From the NCBI GenBank assembly GCA_015680685.1, contig MNCI01013669.1, positions 23,334 through 87,333 on the forward strand: 64,000 nt of DNA. Reading direction: 5' to 3'. Below are positions 1-13,039 of the stretch, piece by piece. A program made the translations under genes and the position numbers. Source of the DNA: Gnetum montanum (taxonomy: Eukaryota; Streptophyta; Gnetopsida; Gnetales; Gnetaceae). Position 1 is the stretch's first letter, and every line of letters begins with the position of its first letter. The notes below the pieces were generated by a model. That model saw nothing but the letters and a program-made list of their open reading frames with translations. It made no database searches and was not told the DNA's origin.

Positions 1-3000
1 TATCATAATTCAACCTCATCAGAAATAAAATTTGAACTTCTTCCTTAATTATTCTTCTTCTATTATTTATACATTGCTTCCTATGTCAATGTTCTTTATT
101 TTCTATTAATTGTTATGCATCTTTTACACTTCATAGCAAATTATTGTTTGCAAGTAGAATTTCTAAATTACATTTTGGAACAATTTCTTCACTAATTTAA
201 ACAAATCTAATCTAGTTGTTCTTTTTCAGACACTCAAACTAAATTGCATTTCTAAACATCCTAATTGCAATCTCCTAGAGTCAATTAATGCATATGTTAA
301 TGCCCATCTAATGTTTTCCTATTCCATTATTGTAGTTTTCCAACATCTCTTCATATGTGGATTTATAAAATTTGCAGCCTATATGGTTACTTATCCTAAG
401 TGTTGCATCACGTCTCTAGTCTTTTTTCCCACTAAACCAAAACATGAACATGTATACAAAGAGTCTGCAATCACAAATGGCGGGATGGTAATGGTTTCTG
501 ATAGGCACAACTATAAAATTTATAATAACAAACCATCGACAAGAAATGGACAAGGAATCCATCACCCCAAAGGAAGCATAACTAAATAGCCATATTATAG
601 CCACTAAAAAGGATCATTTTACTTCTATCCGATAGAAAAAAACCAAACCATAGACTAGCACAACAAATCAAAGAAACTAGAAAATAGCTAAAACAAGAAA
701 AGTATTGGATCCTCCATAAAATTATAGCAGAATACAAACAAGATTCTTTGTCTCAATGTTAACTACTCCAAAACATTGAGGTTATTATATTATGTTTTCT
801 TAAGAAATATCTTATTTTTATTTTTTTTACATGATTATCATATAGATCTCTCATCAATTTGAAGCATAATTAAATTAAGATTCATGACTACAATGTCTCA
901 CATCCCAATCTTGTTTGTCTCAATGTTAGTGCTCATGTAATTTCTAGTACTCCTCTTTTGTACTATAATAAATTCATATTGACTATTAATTTCTCTATCT
1001 TTAAGATTGTATAAGAATGTAACTTCTTAACATCTACTCATTATGCTGATTTGTTTTGTTTGTAAATTTATTTCTTTATAATGATAAAGTTGGATATCAT
1101 AATTAACCATTCTTAAAGCAATCTCCCACTCTCTCAACATAGGACAATATTGTTATTTATATACTATCATTGTGAATATTTTATGTTGAATAAAAATCTA
1201 TTTGTTGAATAGGGGCACTAAAACAAGTTGTAATATGTACTTTGATAACTCAATCAAATGTAATTTCTTATTAAAAAATTCAAGTTTTCCTAGTAATGCA
1301 TTAACCTCCAAAAAATACAACATTTATTTGGCAACTTCTCAAGGTTTGTTATATACTTTACCTTCGTTGTTAACCTTTCTCTTTTTGTGTTACATTGCTA
1401 AAAATGGATATTGTTCACAACAAATCATTGCTGCTCTCCATTGGCTTCCTCTCAGAAACTAATGTTAAATTTACTTTCAAGCATCCTATTTGTAATGTCC
1501 GTAAACCTATCATATCTTAATGATATCCATCATCTACTTTCTATCTTCCTTCATTGCAAATTTCACTTCATATATATATATGCTATTTCTCATCCAACTT
1601 CCATTGTTTTCCAATTTCAAACATTGCTATCCCAACATTGCATTAGTAATTAACCTTGTCAAAAGATATACTTATTGCTTTCCAATCTTGTTATGAAAAT
1701 GAAGCCAAATCTTGTACTTTTCTTCTCTAATTCTTCCATTCATAAATCTTGATGCTTCATTGGTTGTTTTAAAATCTACAAATTGTGTTGTAATATCTCA
1801 TAAGACCATAAACTTGAATGTTATTGTTCGATTCATTTCTATTCCTTCTTAACTACTGATTTATCCTCTTTTCAGATTACATTATTCCAACCAAAGTTTT
1901 ATCTTAATTCATCAAGCCTTCTTGTAAAATTTCTTACCATATAAATATCAAATAACCATTTTTGTCCCCACAATGTTCATCTCTCATAATCCATTCATAC
2001 ACCTAAAAGTTATTATTTAGCATAGTATCTAGTTTAAGCATATATCAAAATATTATCATTCAATATGGAGTGTTGTTAGTTTACATTTGTGTCTATTTCT
2101 AATTATTGTTTTAGAAAGCTCAATCTCAAGAATAAGTCATAATAATGAAAATAATCAAGATCAACGTCCACTACATTCAACTCCAACAATTGGTATCAAA
2201 GAAAAAGGTCATGTTCATGGGATACTATAACAAAGATTATACAATGTACTAAACCATTTATGATGACTCAAATTTTCAAGTTATAAATATGATTATCAAT
2301 GTTACTTTTCATATTAATGATGTCCAAAACATTGCAAAGAAAAGAATACAGATGCCAAGAAAAAATAATATATAATTGAGATAATGGAAAAATAAAAAGC
2401 ACAATGACCAATTTGACAAGCAACAATGAAAATTTGGAGTTTCTTCAAAAAAATATCAAGATAAGGAAGGTTCCATTGAATGCCAAATCTAAGAGCTAAA
2501 AACTAAGAAAAACCAATGGTAGTTAAAACCAAATTAAATTAGCAATGAAGCTAAAAAGAAAAAAAGAATTTCTATAGTAGAAATAAAAGAGGAGGCACAA
2601 CAAACTAAAAAGAAAGAAAAAATTCAAGAATGTATCAAGGGTTCCAAAGGTAAAAAAGGGGTACATCAAAAAGAGGAATAAAGCATTCAAACAAAATTTT
2701 CAAAGACTAAAGATACGTAAAGCATTCTACATTTCTTATATTTCTTTCTCAAATAATGATTGAGTGACATTATTAATCATCCTTATTATAATGTGTTTAT
2801 ATAATAATATCACTGATCTAATTTCAAATCATTCATATCTTAGTCAACAGTTATTTTTTTAAGTCTCTAAGGCTGCATTACTAATATCACTTCACTTTTT
2901 CCCTTAAGTCTTCTCCTAATGATGGTGGATTGATTCCCTTAAGTACCTAAGGTTTATAATATTTCAAATTCATCCTTGTTTAAATGTCTTGATCTTACTT

Positions 3001-3805
3001 CTAAAATTATTATTGATAGTTAGTATTAATTTTTGTAGATATTTTATCTATAACTATGATATATTCTTCAAGAAAGCTTCTCAAATCACATACTTGAGTG
3101 CTTTATTTAATAATTATATCCATAAAAATAATGTACTAGTATTTTCCATACATGATTACTAAATTTTATATTTAATGATCTTGCTAAAATATCTTAGGTT
3201 ATTCAAAACAAATGTTATTGGCTCTCAAATTTTTATTATTTCTCCATTTTAATTCTATAATTTTTTCTTGAATTTGACATATCACTTTTGAAAGTTGCAC
3301 AATTAATTAATCTACTATAAAGGTCTAAATCTTACATCATGCCCCACTAGTTTTTTAATGAAAGTTTTAGAAAGTATACTAAGATAGTATGTAAAGTACC
3401 TATACACTCTATGGAGAGAATTCTTAGATNCACATCTTGTTACAATGATTTATTCCACCATGCATCTCAAGGTTGTTATTTAATACTAAGAATTATATTA
3501 ATTAATTTTCATTTACTATTAACTATTCATCCATCCATTTCATAGATTACATGTTTGCAACCCAAAAAATGATTTTGGTTGATCCTACATTATTTTCTTA
3601 TTGTTTGTTTTTTCAAAAATCAAGCTTCAATTGCATCCTCAATCCAACTTGTTCTCATGTATCACAAGCCACTCCACATCAATTATCACTACTAATTTAA
3701 TATTCAACCCTCCTCGATTCTAGTCCAATAATTGATCTTTAACTGTGAATTTCTAAATTTTTTAAGTTGTATTATTAATATCTACTTTCAAACTTTACGC
3801 TTTAA
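1..3805. repeat. Family X repeat, unit 1 (modules a-b-c-d-e)
   Basis: This is the first full unit of an old dispersed/tandem repeat. By eye I divide it into module a (1-600), b (about 780-1,640), c (1,640-2,190), d (2,191-2,750) and e (2,750-3,800). Module a recurs from about 3,806 and about 28,870, module b near 4,560 and 19,480, and module e near 27,540. The e-to-a junction is the same in both places where it can be seen. Copies differ by many substitutions and small indels, so the family is ancient. No convincing protein homology is seen; short open frames at 311-589 and 1,202-1,462 are not conserved as proteins between copies. A single N at 3,430 is an ambiguous base or tiny gap. Origin from an LTR element is inferred from the primer-site-like motif at the start of module d. 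Confidence 0.72.
2191..2201 (+). promoter_or_regulatory. Primer-binding-site-like motif at start of module d
   Basis: TGGTATCAAAG matches the usual plant LTR-retrotransposon site complementary to initiator tRNA-Met (TGGTATCAGAGC) with one change. The same motif opens other module d copies at 6,058, 18,711, 20,801 and 25,470, often preceded by 'CAACTTCAACAA'. This suggests module d is the decayed 5' internal region of an LTR element and the preceding sequence its long LTR. That is inference. Confidence 0.45.
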
Positions 3806-6428
3806 CATAGCCTATGTGAGATAACAATTCAACCTCATGAGAAACAAATGTTGAACATCTCATTTACTTATTCTTCTCATAGTTCTTCGCTGCTTTGTAT
3901 CTAAATGTTTTTGTTTCTTATTAATTACTTTTCATCTTTTATACTTCATAACAAATTACTATTCAAAATTAAAATTTTTAAATTATATGTTGGAAGAATT
4001 TCTTCACTGATTTAAAAACCTCTAATATAGTTGTTCTTTCTTAAACAATCAACCTAAATTGCATTCCTGAATATCCCTATAGAAATCTCCTAAAAGTTGC
4101 ACCAAACCTATATTAATACCCATCTAATTTTCCCTATTCCATTATTGTAGTTTCTAAATCACTTCATATGTTTTTTCTCAATTTCAAAGGCTATATTTCT
4201 ACTTATCATTGTAGAAAAAACTAACTATTGCATCATGTCACTAGTTCTTTTTTCTCTGTTCATGACGATCAAAGTATACAAATAGTTTACAATCATAAAT
4301 GGTGTATATAAAATTTATAATAATAAGCATTAACAAAAAATGGACAAGTAATCCACCATCCCAATGAAAGCATACCTAAATGACCATGTTACAATCAAAA
4401 AATAGGGGCATTTCACTCCTATCCCATAGAAACAACCTAAGCATAGACTAGCCCAACTAGCAAATAGATAAAATAAAAGAAAAGTACGTGATCCTCCATA
4501 AAATTACAACCTACAAACATGCCTCTTTGTCTCAATGTTAACTGCTCCAAAACATTAAGGTTATCATCCTAAGATTTTTTGGAAAACATCTAATTTGGGT
4601 CGCTTTTACATGTTGATCATATTTATCTACTCTCAATTTGAAGCTTTCTTAAATTAAGATTCCTGGTTATAATGTCTCACACTCCCATATTTTTTGTCTT
4701 AATGTCATTTCTCGTCAAATTTCTAATACTTCCTTCTACTATGATAATATCATATTAAATATTAATTTTTCAAACTCTAATATTGTATAAGAATATCAAT
4801 TTTTCATATCTTATCATTTTTCTTATTTTTTAGGTGAATCTATTCATTTGAAATGCTAAGGTTAAATATGATAATTAATTATCCTTAAAGCAATGTCCCA
4901 CTCTCTTAACATGGGATAATATTGTCATTTAAATTTCATCTTTATGGATATTTTACATTGAATGTAAGTCTAGATGTTGAATAGGGCTTCTCAAAAAATC
5001 TGTAATACATGCTTCAATGATTATATCAAATGGAAATTCTTATATGAAAATTCAAGTTTTCCTAGTAATGCACTATAAAAAATACAACCTTTCTTTTGTA
5101 ACTTCCCAACGTTTCATATACATTTATTCTTCGTTGTTAACTTATTTCTTTCTAGGTTGCATTACTAAACATGTAACTTGTTTACAACTAATCATTGTTG
5201 CTCTTGATTGTCTTCCTCTCAAAAAATATTATTGAAATTATTTTAATAATCCCAGTTATAATGTCTCATAAACCCTTCATATCTCAATGTTATCAATAAT
5301 CTAATTTTCTATCTTCTTTCACTACAAATATCACTTTATTTACATGCTATTGCTTATCCAACTTCCATTGTTTTCCATCATAATTTTCTAATTTTTGTTT
5401 AAACATTGATATCCCAATTTCAAACAATGTATTGTTCATTAACCTTGTCACAAGCTCTACTCCTTACTTCCTGATTTTATTATGAACATAAATCTAAATA
5501 TTGTACCTTTCTTGTCTAACTATTCAATTTGTAAATCTTGTGCTTTACTGGTTGTTTTCAAATATACAAATTTTGTTGCACCATCTCCTAGGACCATAGA
5601 CCCTAACATTGATGTTTGATATCAAGTTTAGTTACTTTTCATTTCTATTCCTTCTTCATTTTGAATCCATTCACTTCTTAAATTGCAAAGTTCTAACTAA
5701 ACTTTTATCTCATTTTACCAAGGCTTCTTATAAAAGTTTTTCTCCAATATAAATGTTTAGTAGCTATTCCTTGTCTCTTGGTTATATAATCTCCATTAAT
5801 CCATTCAAACACCTAAACATTATTATTCAACATTTAGTATCCCCCCTAGCCTTACACATTAATGTTGTTATTCAACATGGATTATTGGTATTTTCCATAT
5901 GTGTCTCTTCTTGATTGTTGATTTTTTTGTTTCTCATTTTTAAGATGTTCATCCTAAAATCCATGCTCTTCTTTTAATTCATAAATCTCATTTCAAGAAC
6001 AATTCATAACAAAGAAAATAATCAAGAATATTATCTACTACATTCAACTTCAACAATTGGTATTAGATTACAATGTTGTGTCCATGCATATTAAAACAAA
6101 GATTATCAATGGAGTCAAATCATGTATGATACAAAATTTCAAAGTATAAGAATAGTTAACAATGCAAATTCTAAAACTTAATGATGTTTGGAACATTGTG
6201 GAGAAATGAATAGAAAAGCAAAGACTATGAATGAAATTTTGGAGTTTCTTCACAAAAATTACTAAGCCAAGGATCTATGAGATAAAAGAACTTATGCAAA
6301 ATACATTAGTAGCAACAAATCCTAAGTACAATAGACGTGTTCAATATTTATGTAACATAAACACATCTTCTATATAATTTCCTAGAGTTACCATATAGAG
6401 CTAAAAACTACAAAATACAAAGGATGGT
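3806..6428. repeat. Family X repeat, unit 2 (a-b-c-d, interrupted by element A)
   Basis: This second copy of modules a (3,806-4,400), b (4,540-5,390), c (5,390-6,050) and d (6,058-6,428) follows unit 1 directly. For example, the segment at 5,017-5,230 matches 1,240-1,460 along its whole length, including the 'TTCAAGTTTTCCTAGTAATGCA' core. Module d is cut at 6,428 by gypsy element A and resumes at about 17,810. No gene is supported here. Confidence 0.7.
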
Positions 6429-6505
6429 TGATGAGCAGCAAGTATACCCTATGCCCAACCATATGAATTATAAGTGTTCATGTGCAATCTGGTCAAATTT
6501 TGTCA
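6429..6505 (-). repeat. Element A 3' LTR remnant (about 77 bp)
   Basis: TGATGAGCAGC...CAACCATATGAATTATAAG aligns with the left end of the right-hand LTR (16,884-16,960) and with the ends of LTRs C (about 44,495) and B (56,535). Similarity stops near 6,505 although the other LTRs run for about 900 bp, so most of this LTR has been deleted or replaced. The 160 bp between it and ORF3 (6,506-6,665) matches nothing else that I can see in the window. Confidence 0.6.
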
Positions 6506-6669
6506 ACATAATAAACCGACACAATAAAATTGAGTGCGCAAGTGTACAAATCAACATCATTACAAAAATTTGTTGTGTTCATGACAAAAAATTGAACATC
6601 ATGATATGACTACTCAAACTACATAGCATATCCATTCATGGAATGAAGATGATTGAGAAGATCAAATAG

Positions 6670-9524
6670 TCCCAGGCAATGGAGGTTCCTAAGGTTCTGA
6701 AGGACCTTCACTAGCTTAAGGCATGTATAGTGGCTAAGACATCTATGACTATTCTACTACAACTGCTACCTCTAGTGGAAGATGAAAGGCATCTAGTAAT
6801 GTCTTCATCTTATCCTCCTTACTCTTGAGATCATTCATAGTCCATGTAGCATCACCAATGTGGGCTAGAATGGGGATGTCCCATGGATAGGACGTTATTG
6901 GGAATAGCTCCTTAACATTGACGAACTAGACAACAAATTGTTTGCATTAAACATTGAATGCCTTGACTGTGTTTTGGAGCTCATGGTAGTCATTCATTCA
7001 TTTGGCTAGGCTCTTAATAGTGGATTTATGATTGGTATGCTTTCCCTTGAGAACCTTGAGTTCAGTGTTTACCTCTACAAGCTTTTGCTTGGTCTCCTTG
7101 TGGTTCTTGAACTCAACCTCATACAATAAGTATGAGTTGGTCACTTATTTTCTAGTTCTAACTGTAGTCATCTGATAGTCAACATAGCCAAATTTGCATA
7201 CTTGAGATTAGCATGCTCCATATATTTAGTCATTTCCTTTATTTTCCACTCCTTTAGGCAAATTTCTGCTTTATTGTATTGATCAATCCCATCGATGATG
7301 GGCTACCATAACTCATGTCCTTATTGGAGTTGCTACAAGGTCTCATTCACCTTTTCCTTCATCACTTAAATGTGTTTCTAATTTATTTCCTTCTATAGGC
7401 TAACCTGATCTTTGTAGTGATTCTTGACCCTCTCAAATTTAAGAGTGACTCATTTCTAGGTAGCTACCCCTAATGTAGTCTTTTGGTGAAGGGCATAGAC
7501 CTCCTCCATGGAGAGGATTTTATTCTCAACTGCCAATCTCCTTAACTATATGTTTTCTATGGCTAGTTGCTCCTATTGTTTATGGATAAAATTAGTAAAT
7601 TATTATTTATGAGCATAAAATTTTCATAGGTGATGGTTTTTTGTGGTTAGTTGCATGTTCTCCTAATGGTTTAGAACAAAGGCCTTCTAAATTTTATGCT
7701 AGGTGGCATTTTCCAAGCATTGTTAAAACATTGCCAGCTCCATTACACCGTCAAATCCTTTCATCCTAGTGTGAAGCTATTCAAGATCTTCATCTCTTGT
7801 CAATGCTAGGTTGAGAAATGTAGAGTTAACAATATAGGCTCTTAATTTAGCAACTTCTATAATCAAGCGTTCATTCAATCCCTTGGCTATTTTAAGTTGC
7901 CCTCCAAATATAATATTCTTGTCCTTTGCCTCTACTAGGTCAAATTGGATTGCAGCTATATGATGTAGAAGGTCAAAGACATTTAGAAGCAATTTCCTAT
8001 TTCTTATTAGTCAGTCCAGTAGTTGTTCATGTTGTGTTATGCTTAATATGTTGCTTATGGTCCCTGTGGACATATGCACATCTTTAATTGCAGTGATGTT
8101 TAGTATAGATGGTATAGGTAGATTGAGTGTTTTGGAAATTCTGTTAGCAACCATCTCAGCTACTATTTCTTACCTCTTATGATGCATCAATAGTTCTGTT
8201 TCCCCCTCACCCTTATCCAAGCCCATCAAGAAGGTCACAAAATTCCTCAAAATCTCTAGGAGTTGCTATTATTCTAAGAGAGATATCGTTACCTTTCTAG
8301 CATTAGGATTCAACCTCGTAGACAACTACGTTCATGGGGCAAAGAAATTAGGTCCACCTCCCTCCTTCAGGTTGACTATTTAAGCCATCTCATTTAGGTG
8401 ACTCATCGCTGGCCAGTACATAGGTGGGTCTCCACCACTCATGCCTGTTTGTTTCTCTTCCTCACTTAAGAGCCATTCTCACTACTTGTGTAACTATTGT
8501 GATGTTACAACTATGTCTTGCATAATTTTTTGAGTGGAAGGTGGAGGTAGTGGTTGTTGCTCCTCTTCTTGAATGGTCATTATATAAGTTTTTCCCTTCA
8601 TCATCTCCATCCAATCTATGGTCAGAGCACATCAGACAACATCATTAGTGTAGCAAACTATTCCTTCCCTTTAACATATTTTTCTAATGAGTCATGGGAA
8701 GAGGGGTTCCTTCTTTTCACGTTCCTTCTCCTTAAATCACTTATCTATCTCAATATAGATTAGCTATGGAAGTTTGATGGAGAATCTTCCACTCAGAGTA
8801 GCACACACATGAGCAAAAAAGCTAGTGATCTTACTAGGCCTCACCATGAGGTTTAGGTGAAAGGCCACAATCTTGTAGTGGATTCTTTCTACTGATGTGA
8901 GCCCATCGTACTTCTTACAGTCAACATCATAGCACCACTGAATCCATTTCTTTTTGATGCTAGGGTCTTCTTGCATCAAAATCTCAATGAGATTCACCCT
9001 AGTTTCATGCAACTAAAGTGCCTCTGCAATGGCTTGCACCAAATAGGACACTAAAATGTCCTTCATCTTACCAATTGAACCAACCTACCTATTGTTCTAA
9101 AATAGGAACATCTCTCCCATATACCACTTCCCATTGAAAGTGCTAATTGGCTACATGGGAGAGGTATTTATTTTGTCCTATACCTTTCTAGGTGCTTGCT
9201 CCAAGAAAGAGCCAAGGTTCAACTCTTGAGCACCATCTTCTAGACCTCCCTTGATCTAATCTAGTTCAATTGAGCTTCTGTTAAGGTTACCTTAAGGTTT
9301 TCTTGTTGAGTTGGTGCCTTATGCTAGTAGGAATGTTTTGTTGCTACCACCTATTTTTGAATCTATTAAATAGACTCCACTTTGGCCTCTTCCCTTAGAG
9401 GTCCTATGGCAAGGGTTGTAATTGGTTCTTCCTAGGCTTGTTCTTGGCACCTTCTCATTCTAGGTCATTTATCCCTTAGCTAAAATGGTCCTCCTTCTTA
9501 CGTGTGTATGCCTTTTGGTGCCAC
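6670..9524 (-). pseudogene. ORF3 of element A: coiled-coil protein of unknown function, degraded
   Basis: This is a long minus-strand coding region between integrase and the 3' LTR, about 950 codons, with many in-frame stops and some shifts. The start is placed at 9,524: the bases read GTGGCACCAAAA here and ATGGCCCCTAAA in element B (60,375), both straight after an ACAG that could be a 3' splice site. A conserved N-terminal block (about 8,764-9,110) contains 'YLVQAIAEAL' and 'KKWIQWCYD', matching 'FFTKAIAEVL' and 'RKVWLKRMYG' in element B. The C-terminal two thirds is rich in Leu/Lys/Glu/Gln with heptad-like spacing, for example 'QLKIAKGLNERLIIEVAKL' near 7,850. The position is that of env-like ORFs in Athila elements, but I see no signal peptide or fusion-peptide-like segment. 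The family is not recognised and the function is unknown. Confidence 0.6.
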
Positions 9525-9939
9525 CTGTGGTCACAACACATCAATGGATTAGTAGATATAATGTGTAACTTACATAATTGGGTACCTTATCTTGTTAATT
9601 ACTTACACTTTGCTATGGTTGGACCATGGTAGATTGCTTATTTTATTAATTAATTTTATTATAAGTGTCACTAGAGCTTATTGGAAAGGTTTAACTCTTG
9701 TAATTTGGTGTTTTAATGTTGATTCCTTAGTTAAACCTTTGTGGGATTTAAAAAAAAAGGAAAAATATTTTCTATTAAAAATAGCACATCTATAGCCCCC
9801 ATGACTAAGAGCTTACCTCTAGGGGCTACAAGGTCAAAGAATAGAGCAATTCAGACAAATGACTAGGAAGTTATGGGCATTGGAAGGTTTTGGGCTTTGA
9901 AAATTACAAAATTCCTTTGGTGTTTGTGAGAAAATGTGA

Positions 9940-10030
9940 AAATTTCTATTTTTGCACTATAGGGCCACATATACAAGGCCTTGTATACACATGGGCTCTG
10001 TTGACAAGGCCCCATTTACAGGGTCTATAA
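9940..10030 (-). promoter_or_regulatory. Internal promoter-like block upstream of ORF3 (element A)
   Basis: On the minus strand a weak TATA-like sequence (CCCTATAGTG, about 9,956-9,965) follows a GC-richer array of short related motifs at 9,961-10,026 (CAAGGCC, CCTTGT, ATGGGGC and their inverses). The array includes the perfect 16-bp palindrome ATACAAGGCCTTGTAT at 9,971-9,986. The LTR of the same element has a comparable array (CCTTGTCAATGGGGC) beside its TATA box near 17,663. The block lies about 430 bp upstream of the ORF3 start. Promoter function is inferred. Confidence 0.4.
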
Positions 10031-12060
10031 AAAAATTTTTTAAACTTGAATATTTCAAAAAATACAAGGAATTTTTGAATGAATTTGGTGTCTATGGAAT
10101 CCCAGAAAAGCCAAGAATACGATAAAATCATTGAAGATGATCTTTGAAAGGTTAAAAATTTAAAAATTTGATGAAGAATGTGTGAATTAAACAAAATAAT
10201 TTAAAGGAGCACACGGTTGGATGCAGAATATGGTTGCACGAAAGATTTTGATTGCAATAATACTTAAGAATAAGGTTCTTCACAAACCCAACCAAGAGAT
10301 ATGCAAGTTGGTCCTCCCCATAGCAAGCACATGCCCTATTTTTTCTTGCATAACCTCAACCTAAGGAGTCCATGGGCTCCATAGGTGATTAATGGTTGAT
10401 GAAAGTTAAGGATCAAAACTTGAAAGATGCTACCAAAGAATTCAAGTAAATTAGACAAAGACACGGAACAAGAACATGGACACTAACAATGAGGTAAGTT
10501 ATGGGCAACATGGATGGATGATGGAGAAAGTGGAATGGAGTTCCAAATTGAGGTCATAAGAAATCCTTTGTGGGTTTTTGTCTACATGACGTTAGAAGAT
10601 CCATCCTTAGTCCAGACCAAAAACAACTACTTTCAATGACTTTGCATCACCACTCCAAGACAGATCGACCCCCTTGAGATACAATAGTGCTCCAATAGAA
10701 CAACTGCCATTCCTTAAGAAGAAGAAAAGAGAAGCAAGAAGTAAGAGAGGGCCTTAGTTAGAGGAGACCCTCAGGCATGGATAACATGTCTTTCTAGTCA
10801 CATAATTAGTTCTTATAGCCCATTTATTTATCTAAGAATGTGCTTTGAATTTCCACCATTTTCTCTCTCTCCTTTTTTCTTTTTTTCTTTGTTTCTTTTC
10901 TTTTCTTTTTCTTTTTGTTGATTTATTATTTATTTTTATTTTTGAATGGGAACCACACCATCCAAATACTTATTCAACTTTTGGTCATTGGTTGACATGG
11001 AATGGTAAGAAGTCTATGAAAACACTCATGAACCTAAGTAGAACAGTACAAAGAGTATTGAATCCCATTAAACTCACACCCTATGAAAACCTTTGAATCC
11101 TTCCTAACTCTAGAGACCAACAAGGTCACAAATTCATTAAATTTTTATTTAATAGAAGGGACCTCATACTTTCAAAACAAGGAAAACCAGAGTTTGTGAA
11201 TGGGTGGATGATGTGGACTCATTACCTATTCCATGAAAAAGAAATCATGTCTTAGCCATTGGTACAAAAATTCAAAAATAGAAACTAGACATTAGCAAAA
11301 AAAACATTAAGCATGAACCACCATTAGCAACAAGTATAGCACCACTGTTTCTTGTTAGCGTAAAGCACATTTATTAACAGAAATTAGAAAATCACACTAA
11401 AATGAAGTAAAATATATAAGAAAGTGTAAAATACTTGAGAAAGATTTAAATGTACTAATGATGGTGTAAAACAAAAAATGATGTAAAATATGGAAAAATT
11501 TTAAAATCCAAAAGGTATAAAATAAATAATTTGCAAAAAAAAAATGTGTAAAAAAAAATAGAAAAATTGAGAAGCTACATATATGGCTAGCATAGCTAGT
11601 CATATCCTCCATGATTGAGTTTGAAGGAGAAGATCCAAAAAATTAAGCATGTTGTCCATTTTTTTGAGGTATTGTTGCACTGTCTTGCTTGGACTTGTGG
11701 AAAGGCTTTACTTGTTGGATGTTGGCCAACTACTTCTTGTTTGGAATTTTAGGTTTGTATATGATCATGGTCCTAGAAGAACAGGTTTTATCAATTATAT
11801 AAGGCCCATCCCACAATGTTTGGAACATAGTTGATTAAGGTATGTGTGTCGAGTTTCAGTAGAGGACCTTCTCTCTAGGCTGAAATTTGATCCTTCTGAT
11901 TCTTAGGTCATGAAACTTTTTGTTAAATGCCTTATGCACTTCATTCAAGGATAGGACCATCAATTGATTTTCATTTAGCACATTCAGGTTAATTAATCTT
12001 TCTTTTTTTGGTAGGCTAAGGTCAAGGTTGAAGTCATAGGTTGTTGAAAGTGTATAGAGC
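10031..12060 (-). other. Element A spacer between integrase and internal promoter block
   Basis: This stretch is noncoding as far as I can see. Parts resemble the matching region of element B: a pyrimidine-rich tract at 10,855-10,930 (B: 61,745-61,815) and the segment containing 'GGGTGGATGATGTGG' near 11,200 (B: near 62,190). That supports homology of the two elements across the spacer. It also contains A-rich runs (11,400-11,570). At its right edge (11,650-12,060) the minus strand probably still encodes the integrase C-terminus, but stops make this unclear. Confidence 0.5.
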
Positions 12061-12065
12061 TTAGA

Positions 12066-12960
12066 CTAAATTGGGAGAATTGGATGTTTTTTGTACACCA
12101 ACTCATAGGAAGAGTAGCCAATAGGGCGTTTCCATGTTGAGTGGTAGGCCCAAAGGGCAATGTTGTGTTTTGTGCTCCAATCTCTCCTATATTTGCTAAT
12201 AGCTCTTGTTAGAATCTTTGTGATCTCTTTGTTAGTAACGTCTACTTGACTATTGGCTTGGCAATGGTAGGGTGTTGTTAATTTCTGTTCAACTCCCAAG
12301 TGTTACATGAGCTTGTGAAAAGTAGCACCTATAAAATGAGTTTCGTTGTTAGAAATCAATGCACATGGCACCCCAAACCTATTCACAAAATTTTGATGTA
12401 CAAACCATGCAATAGTGGATGATGTACAGTTGATGATAGCTACTACTTCTACCCATTGTGTGTAGTAATCAATGGAGATGAATATATATGCCTTCCATTT
12501 GACATGGGTGTGATGGAACCCATGAAATCGATGCCCCATATGTCAAAGGATTCTAGTGGTTGAATCTACTATTAAGGAACCTTCATTCATGTAGTCATCC
12601 CACCATCTCATTGGAAACATTAACAAGATCAAACAAACTAGTGAACATGCTAGAAGATTATGGGCCAATAGTATCCTGCCATCAAGATTTTTATGATCAT
12701 GCATCTCCTTGCATAGTGGCCTCCACAAGGGCCTTTGTGAGAATCTTGGAGAATGCATAGTTGATTAGCATCAAGTACATACCAACAAACCAAGTCATTA
12801 GTACGCACCTTGTAAAGGTGCTCATTGATTTCCATGAAGTGTCTAGCCTAATGAAGAAATTATTATTTCTTCCTATAGTCCAAATCTTGTGGCATCCTCT
12901 GAGTGAGAACATAAGTAAGGATGCCATCATATCATTTTGGTTTTGTAGGTACTTATTCAT
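12066..12960 (-). pseudogene. Element A integrase (Ty3/gypsy), broken
   Basis: Minus-strand fragments give the integrase order. The zinc-binding region (about 12,650-12,835) contains 'GGHYARRC' and 'KILMAGYYWP'. The catalytic core (12,303-12,539) contains 'IDYYTQWVEV' and 'RFGVPCALISNNETHF'. The end of the core (12,066-12,299) contains 'TPYHCQANSQVDVTNKEI' and 'WAYHSTWKRPIGYSSYELVY'. These blocks match the gypsy integrase pattern in order and spacing. The expected second catalytic Asp in 'ISDxGTHF' reads Asn (ISNNETHF), and the usual PQANGQVE reads CQANSQVD. Stops separate the fragments. Confidence 0.82.
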
Positions 12961-13039
12961 TTATTACACTAGCAAAGAGGAGTTCATCAAGATATTGGTT
13001 AGAGAGCAGGCTCTCCTCCTCTTTGTTCTTTGATTGTAA

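Noticed and set aside
311-589. 92-codon open frame in family X module a
   Set aside because: The matching segment of unit 2 (near 4,130-4,380) is not open in the same frame, so there is no sign of coding conservation.
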